Part shown: positions 53,231-61,821 of the stretch, piece after piece
Numbering within the stretch: position 1 is the stretch's first letter
Layout of the letters: the number at the start of each line of letters is the position of its first letter
Assembly (NCBI GenBank): GCA_019638025.1
Contig: JAHBUO010000002.1
Location: 1-64,000 of the forward strand
Source of the DNA: Ignavibacteriaceae bacterium
GTDB taxonomy: Bacteria > Bacteroidota > Ignavibacteria > Ignavibacteriales > Ignavibacteriaceae
Direction: 5' to 3'
DNA length: 64,000 bases
Notes under the pieces: generated by a model
The model's input: the letters and a program-made list of their open reading frames with translations, nothing else
Told to the model about the DNA's origin: nothing
The model's database searches: none
Translations under genes and position numbers: made by a program

Positions 53231-54793
53231 ATGGCTACAAGATTTCTTTTATTGTTGATGGTGTTTGTCATCAACTTTATTCCGACATACGCACAAACTT
53301 ACGAAACAAGAAAAATCCCGGATGCTAAAACACCGGAGTTTAAATTTATTGGATATTGGTTTTCCAGAGGAACCGCTTCGAATATTGCGCCGACAAATGA
53401 CCTATTACGTGGACAAATTATTGGTAGATTATTCGGACCAAACACCACAAATACTCATGATAAAACGTCGTCATATTTTGAACAACGTTTTGTCCCGATG
53501 TTTATATATACACCCCAAATATTAGATGGAACTGCTACATTTAGAAGTCTCTTTAAAATTGATATGACTTGGGGTGATGCAGCTTATGGCACCGGTGGGA
53601 ACAATGGTGGTGGTATTAATGCGGGGCAAGTTAATCTACAAACTCTCTTGGCAAATGTTGATATACGTCCTAAAGACAGCAAATGGAATTATGTAATTGG
53701 TCTACAAAGAATTTTCGATAATGTTAGAGACCCAAATCAGAATGCTGTTAGTACTTATCAAAATAGTTCATACAAACTATCATATTGGGGAACCCAAGGA
53801 GTTGGTATTAGCGCATTTGGAAATATTAATGAAACCACTACAGCAAGGTTTGGATATTATCAACTATATGAAAATATAATTCAAGAGAATGATGATGTTG
53901 CTTTATGGATGGTTAATCTTGAATCAAAGATTCACCCTCTAGTTGAATTAGGCGTCGATGCATGGTTCGTTTGGGATAGAGGTAAAAGTGCAGGTGGTAT
54001 TTCAGTTTTAGGACAAGGACTAAATAGTGGTCTTGCTCAGTATAATGGTGCGGTTCGCTTAAGTTTCCCAACTCAAAAATATGAAGCCAATGTTATTTGG
54101 TTAGGTGCTCACACAGCTTATAACAGAGAATTTCTTGCAGGTCGATGGTGGGCTGATGCTTATGTGATGGCAAATATCGGAACTATCGATACACTATCAG
54201 ATTACACCTCACCAGCTAAATATGCAGATATTTTCGGACTGGCAGCAAATGCTTCGGTTTCTTATAAATATGGAATGACAGCGAATGATAAAATCAGCTT
54301 TGAAACTCAATTCACAACCGGAGATGACAATGGTGCTGCTGATAATAAAGTTAATTCCGTTTTAACAGGAAATATTTGGGGTTCACCAACAGGAATTTAT
54401 AGCTCGCATAAAGCATTGTTGTTATTCCCTGACCCTCAGGTTGTTAACCGTTACTACTCTGCTGTACATGATATTTCAAATATGGGATTTGGAGTAACTG
54501 CAGCATTTTTAACTGCCTCAAAAGATTTTATTCCGAATAAATTCTCAGGTAAGTTAGGATTAGCCACAGCACTATCAAATGTTTCTCCAAACGGAGGGGG
54601 TTCATATATGGGAACTGAAGTGAATGTCGAACTTAAATATAATATCAAAGTCTTTTTAACTCTTGGTTTAAGTGCCGGATATTTAATGTTGGGTGATTTC
54701 TATGATGCTCCATCAGTTAAGTATTACTATGCTTCAGGAAAACCGAAAGACCCATTTGTAATTTTTACTTCACTTAGCTGGCTAATGTTTTAG
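53231..54793 (+). CDS. Outer-membrane porin-like beta-barrel protein
   Basis: 520 aa from ATG 53231, preceded by GGGAGAG; upstream in-frame ATGs fall in the terminator. The signal peptide ends near YAQTY. The mature part has about 16 likely amphipathic strands and ends in an aromatic C-terminus (FTSLSWLMF). An alginate-export/porin-type architecture is plausible; I do not recognise a named family. An acidic loop (DDNGAADNKVN) and a WGDAAYGTGGNN loop are visible. It lies between the acid-activation operon and an alpha/beta-hydrolase lipoprotein, so it may let the hydrolysis product cross the outer membrane; this is inference. Confidence 0.8.
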   Translation: MATRFLLLLMVFVINFIPTYAQTYETRKIPDAKTPEFKFIGYWFSRGTASNIAPTNDLLRGQIIGRLFGPNTTNTHDKTSSYFEQRFVPMFIYTPQILDGTATFRSLFKIDMTWGDAAYGTGGNNGGGINAGQVNLQTLLANVDIRPKDSKWNYVIGLQRIFDNVRDPNQNAVSTYQNSSYKLSYWGTQGVGISAFGNINETTTARFGYYQLYENIIQENDDVALWMVNLESKIHPLVELGVDAWFVWDRGKSAGGISVLGQGLNSGLAQYNGAVRLSFPTQKYEANVIWLGAHTAYNREFLAGRWWADAYVMANIGTIDTLSDYTSPAKYADIFGLAANASVSYKYGMTANDKISFETQFTTGDDNGAADNKVNSVLTGNIWGSPTGIYSSHKALLLFPDPQVVNRYYSAVHDISNMGFGVTAAFLTASKDFIPNKFSGKLGLATALSNVSPNGGGSYMGTEVNVELKYNIKVFLTLGLSAGYLMLGDFYDAPSVKYYYASGKPKDPFVIFTSLSWLMF

Positions 54794-54802
54794 GAGGAAA
54801 GT

Positions 54803-55747
54803 ATGAAAAAACTAATTGGATTATTATTTATGGCAACAATCCTGTTTAACGGATGTTCGGGTTACTTATATACAAAAATGGAAGCACTTGAATTTGAAAA
54901 TATTGATTATGGTTTTCAAACGAAAAAAGTTTTATCTAATCCCTCCCTGTCTTATGTTGATATCGGTTCAGGAAAACAAACTGTTGTACTTGTACATGGA
55001 CTTGCGAGTAATGTCGGTTTTTGGAGATACAATATTCCGGAGTTAGCAAAACATTATCGAGTAATAGCTATTGATTTACCCGGTTATGGAAAATCTCAAA
55101 AAGATTATTATCCATATTCAATGACTTTCTTTGCAGAACAAGTTAAAAGACTTATTGATGAACTTAAAATTGACAAGTTTATATATGTTGGTCACTCGAT
55201 GGGGGGACAAATCGGAATTCACTTTTCACTAAAATATCCTCAACGACTTGAAAAACTTGTACTCGCCTCACCTGCAGGTTTCGAAGAGTTTGAACAGGGT
55301 GAAGGTGATTGGCTTAGAAGTGTCATGACAGTTGAGGGTGTAAAAAAAACTACGGAAGAAAGTATACGTAGAAATTTAGCAAACAACTTCTACACATGGA
55401 ATAACAGATTAGAATGGATGGTTGAAGAACGCGTTCGGTTAGCAAAGAATAACGATTTTGAAATGTTTTCTTATGCGGTGGTTCGATCAGTTAATGCAAT
55501 GTTAGACGAACCAACATTTAATAAAATCCACTTAATTAAAGTCCCAACGCTTGTTGTGTACGGTAAGTATGATGGATTGATTCCCAATCCTTACCTTAAC
55601 CCGGGCTTCACTTGCGATGTTTTCTCGAGAGCAAAAACAGAAATTGAAAATTGTGATGTCGTTGAAATCGATAAAGCCGGTCACATCCTTCAAATTGAAA
55701 AATCTGATGAATTTAATAGTGCAATAATTAACTTCGTTAACAAGTAA
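54803..55747 (+). CDS. Alpha/beta-hydrolase lipoprotein
   Basis: A 314-aa protein with an NGC lipobox (Cys near 18) and AGGAGG before the ATG. The hydrolase fold has the oxyanion strand VVLVHGLAS near residue 62, nucleophile Ser132 in GHSMGG, an Asp in YGKYDGL and a His in DKAGHILQ, so the catalytic triad is complete. The lid region around 165-230 is helical. Family members hydrolyse esters, lactones or epoxides. Membrane anchoring next to a porin suggests action on an external ester. A terminator follows the stop. Confidence 0.93.
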   Translation: MKKLIGLLFMATILFNGCSGYLYTKMEALEFENIDYGFQTKKVLSNPSLSYVDIGSGKQTVVLVHGLASNVGFWRYNIPELAKHYRVIAIDLPGYGKSQKDYYPYSMTFFAEQVKRLIDELKIDKFIYVGHSMGGQIGIHFSLKYPQRLEKLVLASPAGFEEFEQGEGDWLRSVMTVEGVKKTTEESIRRNLANNFYTWNNRLEWMVEERVRLAKNNDFEMFSYAVVRSVNAMLDEPTFNKIHLIKVPTLVVYGKYDGLIPNPYLNPGFTCDVFSRAKTEIENCDVVEIDKAGHILQIEKSDEFNSAIINFVNK

Positions 55748-55767
55748 TAGATTCTAAATCAAATCTT

Positions 55768-55800
55768 AAGGGAAAGAATATTAGTTCTTTCCCTTTTTTA
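55768..55800 (+). terminator. Intrinsic terminator after the hydrolase gene
   Basis: AAGGGAAAGAA (55768-55778) and TTCTTTCCCTT (55785-55795) form a perfect 11-bp stem with a 6-base loop, followed by TTTTA. It is well formed. Confidence 0.9.
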
Positions 55801-55838
55801 TTGAGTCTCTCCAAGTCATCCGACATTAAAAATTTTTC

Positions 55839-55867
55839 TTGACAAATAAAATAATTTTGCTTATTTC
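55839..55867 (+). promoter_or_regulatory. Candidate promoter of the M20/cyanophycinase/YfcC operon
   Basis: TTGACA at 55839-55844 and TATTTC at 55862-55867 are spaced 17 bp apart. A Bacteroidota-type TAATTTTG element (TAnnTTTG) is also present at 55852-55859. The gap between this and the ATG at 55916 has no Shine-Dalgarno. This is a weak call based on consensus only. Confidence 0.4.
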
Positions 55868-55915
55868 TGTAACAAATATTTCACGTCACAAAAATATTGT
55901 AAGAAAATATACATC

Positions 55916-57007
55916 ATGCACAATAAAAGATTAATAGAAATATTCCTTCAACTCGCTAAAATCAATGCTCTGTCAAGTAACGAACTTCCTGTTGCCGAAT
56001 ATGTGATGAGTTTTCTAAGCAAGCTTGGCTTTAAACCATCTCGGGATAATTCACAATCTATCACAAAAAGTAACACAGGTAATGTTATTTGTAAAATTGG
56101 GGATGGTGGTGATTTTTTACTTCTTTCTCACATGGATACAGCACGACCCACACTTGAAGTAGTTCCGAAAATTCTTGAAGACAAAATCGTTTCTGATGGC
56201 AACACAGTTTTAGGAGTGGATAATCGAGCCGGAATAGCAGTATTATTATACTCTCTTGAGTATGCAATCGAAAATAATCTTAAACTAAAAAACTTTACTC
56301 TCTCATTTACAACTTGCGAAGAGACTACGCTTGCCGGTTCAACAAATCTTACCATAAGCGATGATATAAAATATGCTATCATTTTTGATTCTTCACATAG
56401 ACCGGGTACTTTTATTAATTCAGCATGTGGTGCAAAAAGTTTTAATATCATTATAAACGGAAAACCTTCGCATTCAGGTATTGCCCCGGAAAAAGGTATT
56501 AATGCTATCACCATTGCGGCTAGTGCAATATCTAAACTAACATGGGGTAGACTTGATAGTGATACTACTGCAAATATCGGTTTAATAAATGGGGGAAGTG
56601 CGGTGAACGTTATTCCGGAAAAAGTAATTCTCGATGGAGAGATAAGGTCATTTAATATGGATAAGGTTGAAGGTATTTCCAAGCAAATAAAGTCAGCATT
56701 TGAAGAAGAAGCTAATAAATTAGGTGGCGATGTTACCTATCTTGATTTATGGGACTTCAAACCATTTACTGTTAATCAAACCGAAGAAGTATTTACAAAA
56801 GTTACAGAAGCCATCTCAAAAGTCGGGCTACAACCTAAAGCAGTTATTTCGTTGGGGGGAAGTGATGCTAATTCTCTTAATGCTCGAGGAATCCCTTCTT
56901 TGAACTTAGGCATCGGGGCGCAAAATCCACATGGTAATGACGAATTTATTTATCTTGATGATCTTCAAAAATCATTTGAGATAGCAATTGAAATAATTAA
57001 GGAATAA
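55916..57007 (+). CDS. M20-family peptidase, PepT-like
   Basis: A 363-aa cytoplasmic metallopeptidase with no signal peptide. Metal ligands are His72 and Asp74 in SHMDTARP, Asp102 in GVDNRAG, catalytic Glu135 and ligand Glu136 in CEETTLAG, and a late His in NPHGNDEF. All are present, so it is probably an active di- or tripeptidase. The dimerisation lid is at about 180-290. It is the first gene of a three-gene operon with cyanophycinase and a YfcC-type transporter. In that setting it might split peptides released from a poly-amino acid such as cyanophycin, though isoaspartyl dipeptides usually need other enzymes. Confidence 0.92.
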   Translation: MHNKRLIEIFLQLAKINALSSNELPVAEYVMSFLSKLGFKPSRDNSQSITKSNTGNVICKIGDGGDFLLLSHMDTARPTLEVVPKILEDKIVSDGNTVLGVDNRAGIAVLLYSLEYAIENNLKLKNFTLSFTTCEETTLAGSTNLTISDDIKYAIIFDSSHRPGTFINSACGAKSFNIIINGKPSHSGIAPEKGINAITIAASAISKLTWGRLDSDTTANIGLINGGSAVNVIPEKVILDGEIRSFNMDKVEGISKQIKSAFEEEANKLGGDVTYLDLWDFKPFTVNQTEEVFTKVTEAISKVGLQPKAVISLGGSDANSLNARGIPSLNLGIGAQNPHGNDEFIYLDDLQKSFEIAIEIIKE

Positions 57008-57011
57008 AAAA

Positions 57012-57869
57012 ATGAAGTTTCGAATATTACTTGTTTTACTTTTTTCAGCATTATTATTGGTTGAAGTGTCATTCCCACAGAACAAAGGGAAATTGGTAAT
57101 TGTAGGAGGTGTACAAGTAAAAAGTATAATGAAAAAGTTTGTTGAACTGGCAGGAGGAGCAAATTCGAAAATTATCATTATTCCCAATGCAGGTTCTGAA
57201 CCAGTCGAAAACTCAATCGAACAAGTAAAAGAGTTCAAGGAATTAGGAGGTAATGCAGATTATTTAATTTTCACACGAGAAACTGCGGATGACGAGAGTA
57301 ATCTAAAGAAAATCGAGAATGCAACTGCAGTTTACTTCCTTGGTGGTGATCAAAGTGATTTAACACGAGATATGTTAGGTACAAAATTATTAGGTAAAGT
57401 ATTTGAACTTTATAATAAAGGAGGGTTGGTAGGAGGAACAAGTGCCGGCGCTGCTGTGATGAGCGAGGTGATGATAACCGGTAACGAATTAATTAACAAA
57501 GACACTGAACGAAATTTTGTAACTATTGAAAAAGGAAATGTTGAGACAACACAGGGATTTGGATTTCTTAAAACCGTTGTTATCGATCAACATTTCTTGA
57601 AGAGAAAGAGACACAATAGGACAATTTCAACTTTAATCGAGAATCCAAAATTAATTGGTGTTGCAATTGACGAATCAACAGCTATAATAGTTAATCCGGA
57701 TGATACTTTTGAAGTTATCGGGGACTATCAGGTTTTGGTTTATGACCCTACAAATTCAAATAACATTAGGCAAAATTCAAAAGGAAATCTTGGAATTAGC
57801 GAAATGAAATTACACGTTCTAATTGAAGGGGATAAATTTAATCTAAAGACCGGAAAAGTAATTGAATGA
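57012..57869 (+). CDS. cphB: Cyanophycinase (S51 peptidase), exported
   Basis: A 285-aa protein with a signal peptide ending near SFPQNKG, so it acts outside the cytoplasm. The core matches S51 peptidases: GKLVIVGGV start, YFLGGDQ, nucleophile Ser144 in GGTSAGAA, and DQHFLKRKRHNR. Family reaction: release of beta-Asp-Arg dipeptides from cyanophycin. AAGGA overlaps the preceding stop, and its own stop overlaps the transporter start by 4 bp, so the operon is tight. The gene symbol indicates family; other S51 peptidases (peptidase E) act on alpha-Asp dipeptides, but the glycine-rich GTSAGAAV context and length favour cyanophycinase. Confidence 0.9.
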   Translation: MKFRILLVLLFSALLLVEVSFPQNKGKLVIVGGVQVKSIMKKFVELAGGANSKIIIIPNAGSEPVENSIEQVKEFKELGGNADYLIFTRETADDESNLKKIENATAVYFLGGDQSDLTRDMLGTKLLGKVFELYNKGGLVGGTSAGAAVMSEVMITGNELINKDTERNFVTIEKGNVETTQGFGFLKTVVIDQHFLKRKRHNRTISTLIENPKLIGVAIDESTAIIVNPDDTFEVIGDYQVLVYDPTNSNNIRQNSKGNLGISEMKLHVLIEGDKFNLKTGKVIE

Positions 57870-59257
57870 AAATAAAACTACCTAACACTTATCTTTTAAT
57901 TTTTTCTCTGCTGATTTTAATTGCAGCGATGACGTGGGTAATCCCCGGTGGCGAGTATGAAAGAACAGTTGTAAATGGTCGTGAAGTTGTAGTTCAGAAT
58001 TCTTTCAAGTATATAGATAATAATCCTCAAGGAATAGTTGCTCTGTTTATCTCACCGTTGAAAGGATTTGTTGAGGCGGCTATGATAATCGGATTCGTTT
58101 TGATTGTCGGAGGAGCATTCAATGTTTTACAATCAACAGATGCAATAAATGCTTTGATTAATAAGTTAGCTCGAGTGCACAAAAGATCTAAGACACTAAG
58201 AGCAATGTTCGTTCCGATATTAATTTTTATGTTCTCATTAGGTGGTGCAACATTTGGAATGAATGAAGAAATAATTCCCTTCGTTCTCATTATTGTTCCA
58301 ATTTGCTTAGCATTAGGTTATGATTCTATTGTTGGTGTTGCAATTCCTTTAGTTGGCGCACACATAGGTTTTGCAGGGGCTTTCTTAAATCCTTTTAATG
58401 TTGGAATAGCTCAAGGAATTGCAGGAGTTCCGCTATTTTCAGGAATTGGCTTTAGAATGATTGTTTGGATTATCTCAACCATAGTGGCAATTATTTTCAT
58501 TCAATACTATGTGAAGAAGTTAGAAAAAAATCCCAAAATTAGTCCAACCTACAATGAAGATAATGAAAGAAAAGAGAAAGAAAACTTTGATCATATTTAT
58601 GATACAAATGTAGTTTTCTCACTCAGACACAAATTGGTTGTATTAACCTTTGCTCTTTCATTAATAATGTTAGTTGTTGGTGTTGTTGAACTCAATTGGT
58701 TTATTGAAGAAATAGCAGCTATGTTTTTTGTGATGGGATTGGTCTGTGGGATTATCGGAGGGATGAATAGCGATAAAATTGTGAAAAGTTTTATCGATGG
58801 AGCAAAAGATTTAGTTGGAACTGCATTTATAATAGCGCTTGCAAGAGCGACTTTGGTATTGTCAAGGGACGGTCAAATTATCGATACTATTCTCTATAGT
58901 CTATCTCCATATGTTGAATCAGCATCCCCAATTTTTGCATCACAAAAAATGTTTGTTATTCAATCAGTTATAAACTTTTTTGTTCATTCCGGAAGTGGAC
59001 AAGCTGCACTGACAATGCCGATAATGGCTCCTCTTGCAGATTTAGCAGGTGTAAGCCGTCAAACAGCTATACTTGCTTTTCAATTGGGTGAGTATACAAA
59101 TATAATTATACCTACTTCAGGGGTAACAATGGGAGCATTATCAATGGCTCGAGTCCCCTGGGATAAATGGGCTAAATGGGTACTTCCTTTAATGATAATT
59201 TTATTCGTGTTGGGATTTCTACTTTTAATTATTCCTAACATAATCGGTTGGCAATAA
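57866..59257 (+). CDS. YfcC/DcuC-type C4-dicarboxylate or basic amino-acid transporter
   Basis: A 463-aa protein with about 12 transmembrane helices. WVIPGGEYERT, FAGAFLNPFNVGIAQGIAG and HSGSGQAALTMPIMAPLADLAG are marks of the YfcC/DcuC (IT superfamily) group. The substrate is not fixed by sequence; YfcC homologues are linked to arginine/ornithine or peptides. The ATGA overlap couples it to the cyanophycinase, so it probably imports the hydrolysis product or its amino acids. This would give an extracellular poly-amino-acid scavenging operon. Confidence 0.9.
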   Translation: MKIKLPNTYLLIFSLLILIAAMTWVIPGGEYERTVVNGREVVVQNSFKYIDNNPQGIVALFISPLKGFVEAAMIIGFVLIVGGAFNVLQSTDAINALINKLARVHKRSKTLRAMFVPILIFMFSLGGATFGMNEEIIPFVLIIVPICLALGYDSIVGVAIPLVGAHIGFAGAFLNPFNVGIAQGIAGVPLFSGIGFRMIVWIISTIVAIIFIQYYVKKLEKNPKISPTYNEDNERKEKENFDHIYDTNVVFSLRHKLVVLTFALSLIMLVVGVVELNWFIEEIAAMFFVMGLVCGIIGGMNSDKIVKSFIDGAKDLVGTAFIIALARATLVLSRDGQIIDTILYSLSPYVESASPIFASQKMFVIQSVINFFVHSGSGQAALTMPIMAPLADLAGVSRQTAILAFQLGEYTNIIIPTSGVTMGALSMARVPWDKWAKWVLPLMIILFVLGFLLLIIPNIIGWQ

Positions 59258-59287
59258 ACTAATTATAAACATAAAATGAGGTTCAGC

Positions 59288-60388
59288 ATGAAAAAATTTC
59301 TTTTACTCCTTTCAATTCTGCTTGTGGGATTTATAGATGTTCATTCACAAGCTTCTTTTAATACGGGTGCACTTGAGGTTGCAGTCAATTCGTACGGAAG
59401 AGTTAGACTATTTACTCCTGATTCAGTTCGACATTTACAGCGTGCATCCATTTTAGTTGGTACATCGGCAACTACTGTATTTGATTATCAAAATGATGCA
59501 GATACTGAAGACCCAACTGAATTGGTCGCAAGTCCTGTACTAAGCGATTTTGAAATTTATGGGTCATATAACAATCAGTATTCATCATTGCCTCCGGATG
59601 TCTTGGTAAAACTAAATGTTTATGGTTGGACAAACTCAAACTATGTTATTTTAAAATTTAATATCAAGAGCAATGAATCTAATCCAATTAATGCTATAAT
59701 TGGTTTAGACATTATTCCTGAATTAAATCAAGCGTATGGTCATGATTCAATTGTCTATAATAGCGAAGCTGATGCAGTAATGTTCAGAAGAGGAACTGCT
59801 ACCCAGATGGGCTTCAAACTATTATCAGCACAATTAACATCACTTGTTTCTTTTGAGTGGTTTTCCGGTTATACAACGGATGATAATTACTGGACTTGGT
59901 TAAATAATGGATACATACAATCAGTATATGGTTCAAATACTGACGATGGTCCGGTTACAGTTCCTGCTCAAGATGCTGTAGTGATTCAACCCGGCGAATC
60001 TGTAGATGTTTTTTATGCATTTTCCCTTGGGCAAGATGAATCTGCAATGTTAGCCGGTATCGCCGGAGCAGTTCAGAAATATCAAGCCCTTTTTACATCA
60101 ATCGGGGAAGATAATCTAAATCAATTGAATTACGACCTGAGCCAAAATTATCCAAATCCATTTAATCCATCGACAAAAATCAACTTCTCCATAAAACAAA
60201 GTGGAAATGTGGCAATAAAAGTTTATGATGTTCTTGGCAACCATGTATCAACACTCATAAATGAAGAACGAACAGCCGGCAATCACTCAATAGAGTTCAA
60301 TGCCACTAATCTTGTAAGCGGAATTTATTTCTATACGATTAGTGCAGACGGGTTTTCGCAAACTAAGAAAATGATTCTTATTAAATAA
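59288..60388 (+). CDS. T9SS-exported protein, tandem paralogue 1
   Basis: 366 aa from ATG 59288; an upstream in-frame ATG at 59276 contains the TGAGG ribosome site, so the later start is preferred. The signal peptide ends near HSQAS. The body has no known family. Its GRVRLFTPD and RASILVGTSATTVFDY segments closely match those of the next gene. The C-terminal about 80 residues are the T9SS sorting domain (QNYPNPFNPSTKI ... KKMILIK). It is expected at the surface or secreted. The function is unknown. Confidence 0.85.
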   Translation: MKKFLLLLSILLVGFIDVHSQASFNTGALEVAVNSYGRVRLFTPDSVRHLQRASILVGTSATTVFDYQNDADTEDPTELVASPVLSDFEIYGSYNNQYSSLPPDVLVKLNVYGWTNSNYVILKFNIKSNESNPINAIIGLDIIPELNQAYGHDSIVYNSEADAVMFRRGTATQMGFKLLSAQLTSLVSFEWFSGYTTDDNYWTWLNNGYIQSVYGSNTDDGPVTVPAQDAVVIQPGESVDVFYAFSLGQDESAMLAGIAGAVQKYQALFTSIGEDNLNQLNYDLSQNYPNPFNPSTKINFSIKQSGNVAIKVYDVLGNHVSTLINEERTAGNHSIEFNATNLVSGIYFYTISADGFSQTKKMILIK

Positions 60389-60402
60389 ACAAAAGGTGTA
60401 AA

Positions 60403-61773
60403 ATGAAAATCAGGATTCTTTTATCGTTGGTTCTTTTATTCTCATTTACTTTAGTGTCTGATAGTTATGCTCAGAGTTTTTATACCGGGGCAATAGGTGT
60501 AACACAAAGTAATGGTGGTCGTACAAGAATTTTTTCAGATAATCTTACAACTAGATTGTTTGATAGAGCATCTGTTTTAGTCGGGGTGAGTTCTTCAGCT
60601 GTTTTTGATTATAACCAGGATCAGAACGGATTAGTAAATGCTGCAACAGTTACAAATCCTTTGCTTAGTAATTTTGAAGTTACGAGTACTATCAATAATT
60701 CTTACTCAAATCTTCCTCCTAATGTTGAAGTTGCGATTAACTTGTATGGTTGGACAAACGGTTCATATATTTTAGGAAAATTGAGAGTAAAAAATAATGA
60801 AACAACTCCTATCAATGCTGTTATCGGACTTGAAGTAATTCCTCAAATAGATGGTGCGTATGGTGCTGAGGTTGTTCAACATCATCTTGCATCAAATACA
60901 ACTCTTATTAATAAAACAAAATGGGCAGGAATCCGTTTCTTCTCAACCCCACAAACCGCATTAAAAAGCATTCAATGGGTTAGTGGCTATGGAACTGATC
61001 AATTATATTATTCATGGTTAACCCAAAACTCATTTGATGCCCCTTTAACTGCAGGTGTTGATGGTTCAGTTGCAATTTTAGGATCGAATGCAGTGAATAT
61101 AGCAGTAGGTGCGACTGTTGAGTTTTATTTCGGCATATCGATGGGAACTGATCAAGCTTCATGTTTGGCCAATATGGATTTATGTTTTTCACAATATACA
61201 TCAGTACTTCCGGTTGAATTAACTTCATTCAACGCTAAAACGATCGGGAATAGTGTAAAACTTGATTGGGTTACTGTTACAGAAATCAACAATCGCGGTT
61301 TTGAAATTGAAAGAAAATTTGCTGACAATTGGGTAGTTGTAGGATATGTTGAAGGTAAAGGAACGACTACTCTTCGACAGTCATATACGTTTACAGATTT
61401 TGTCGAGTCTCATTCAACTGAAAAAATTGTTTATCGTTTAAAGCAACTTGATTATGATGGCACCTATAGTTATTCAAATGAAGTTGAGGTTGAGTTCTCG
61501 CCGGTGCCAACACATTTAGAACTAGAGCAAAATTTTCCGAATCCGTTTAATCCTGCTACAAGTATAAGATATAGTCTTCCTGCCGAAGGATTCGTTACTT
61601 TAAAAGTCTATGATGCAATCGGAAATGAGATTTCAACTCTGTTTAGTGAAAATCAGAATGAAGGTTCGCATAGTATTAACTTTAATGCTTCTGAAATTCC
61701 AAGTGGTATTTATTTCTATTCAATCAGTTTTAACAATCAAGTTAAAACAAATAAGATGATTTTGATTAAATAA
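60403..61773 (+). CDS. T9SS-exported protein, tandem paralogue 2
   Basis: A 456-aa protein with a signal peptide ending near SYAQS. The N-terminal domain (about 25-265) is a paralogue of the previous gene: GRTRIFSDN and RASVLVGVSSSAVFDY align with it, as does VYGWTN against LYGWTN. It has an extra fibronectin-like segment (about 270-370; VELTSFNAKTIGNSVKL) that the neighbour lacks, then the T9SS tail (QNFPNPFNPATSI). AAAGGTG precedes the ATG, 14 bp after the previous stop. Probably the pair arose by duplication. The function is unknown. Confidence 0.85.
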   Translation: MKIRILLSLVLLFSFTLVSDSYAQSFYTGAIGVTQSNGGRTRIFSDNLTTRLFDRASVLVGVSSSAVFDYNQDQNGLVNAATVTNPLLSNFEVTSTINNSYSNLPPNVEVAINLYGWTNGSYILGKLRVKNNETTPINAVIGLEVIPQIDGAYGAEVVQHHLASNTTLINKTKWAGIRFFSTPQTALKSIQWVSGYGTDQLYYSWLTQNSFDAPLTAGVDGSVAILGSNAVNIAVGATVEFYFGISMGTDQASCLANMDLCFSQYTSVLPVELTSFNAKTIGNSVKLDWVTVTEINNRGFEIERKFADNWVVVGYVEGKGTTTLRQSYTFTDFVESHSTEKIVYRLKQLDYDGTYSYSNEVEVEFSPVPTHLELEQNFPNPFNPATSIRYSLPAEGFVTLKVYDAIGNEISTLFSENQNEGSHSINFNASEIPSGIYFYSISFNNQVKTNKMILIK

Positions 61774-61780
61774 AATAGAT

Positions 61781-61818
61781 AAAGTAATCCGGGTGATATC
61801 ATCCGGATTACTTTTTTA
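61781..61818 (+). terminator. Intrinsic terminator immediately before the RpiR gene
   Basis: AAAGTAATCCGG (61781-61792) and CCGGATTACTTT (61803-61814) form a perfect 12-bp stem, with the T-run CTTTTTT overlapping the 3' arm. The next ATG is only 7 bases beyond the stem. Confidence 0.88.
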
Positions 61819-61821
61819 ATT

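Noticed and set aside
56128..56682. Antisense open frame of 184 codons inside the M20 gene
   Set aside because: It mirrors the sense frame with intact metal ligands, has no ribosome site, and encodes no recognisable motif.
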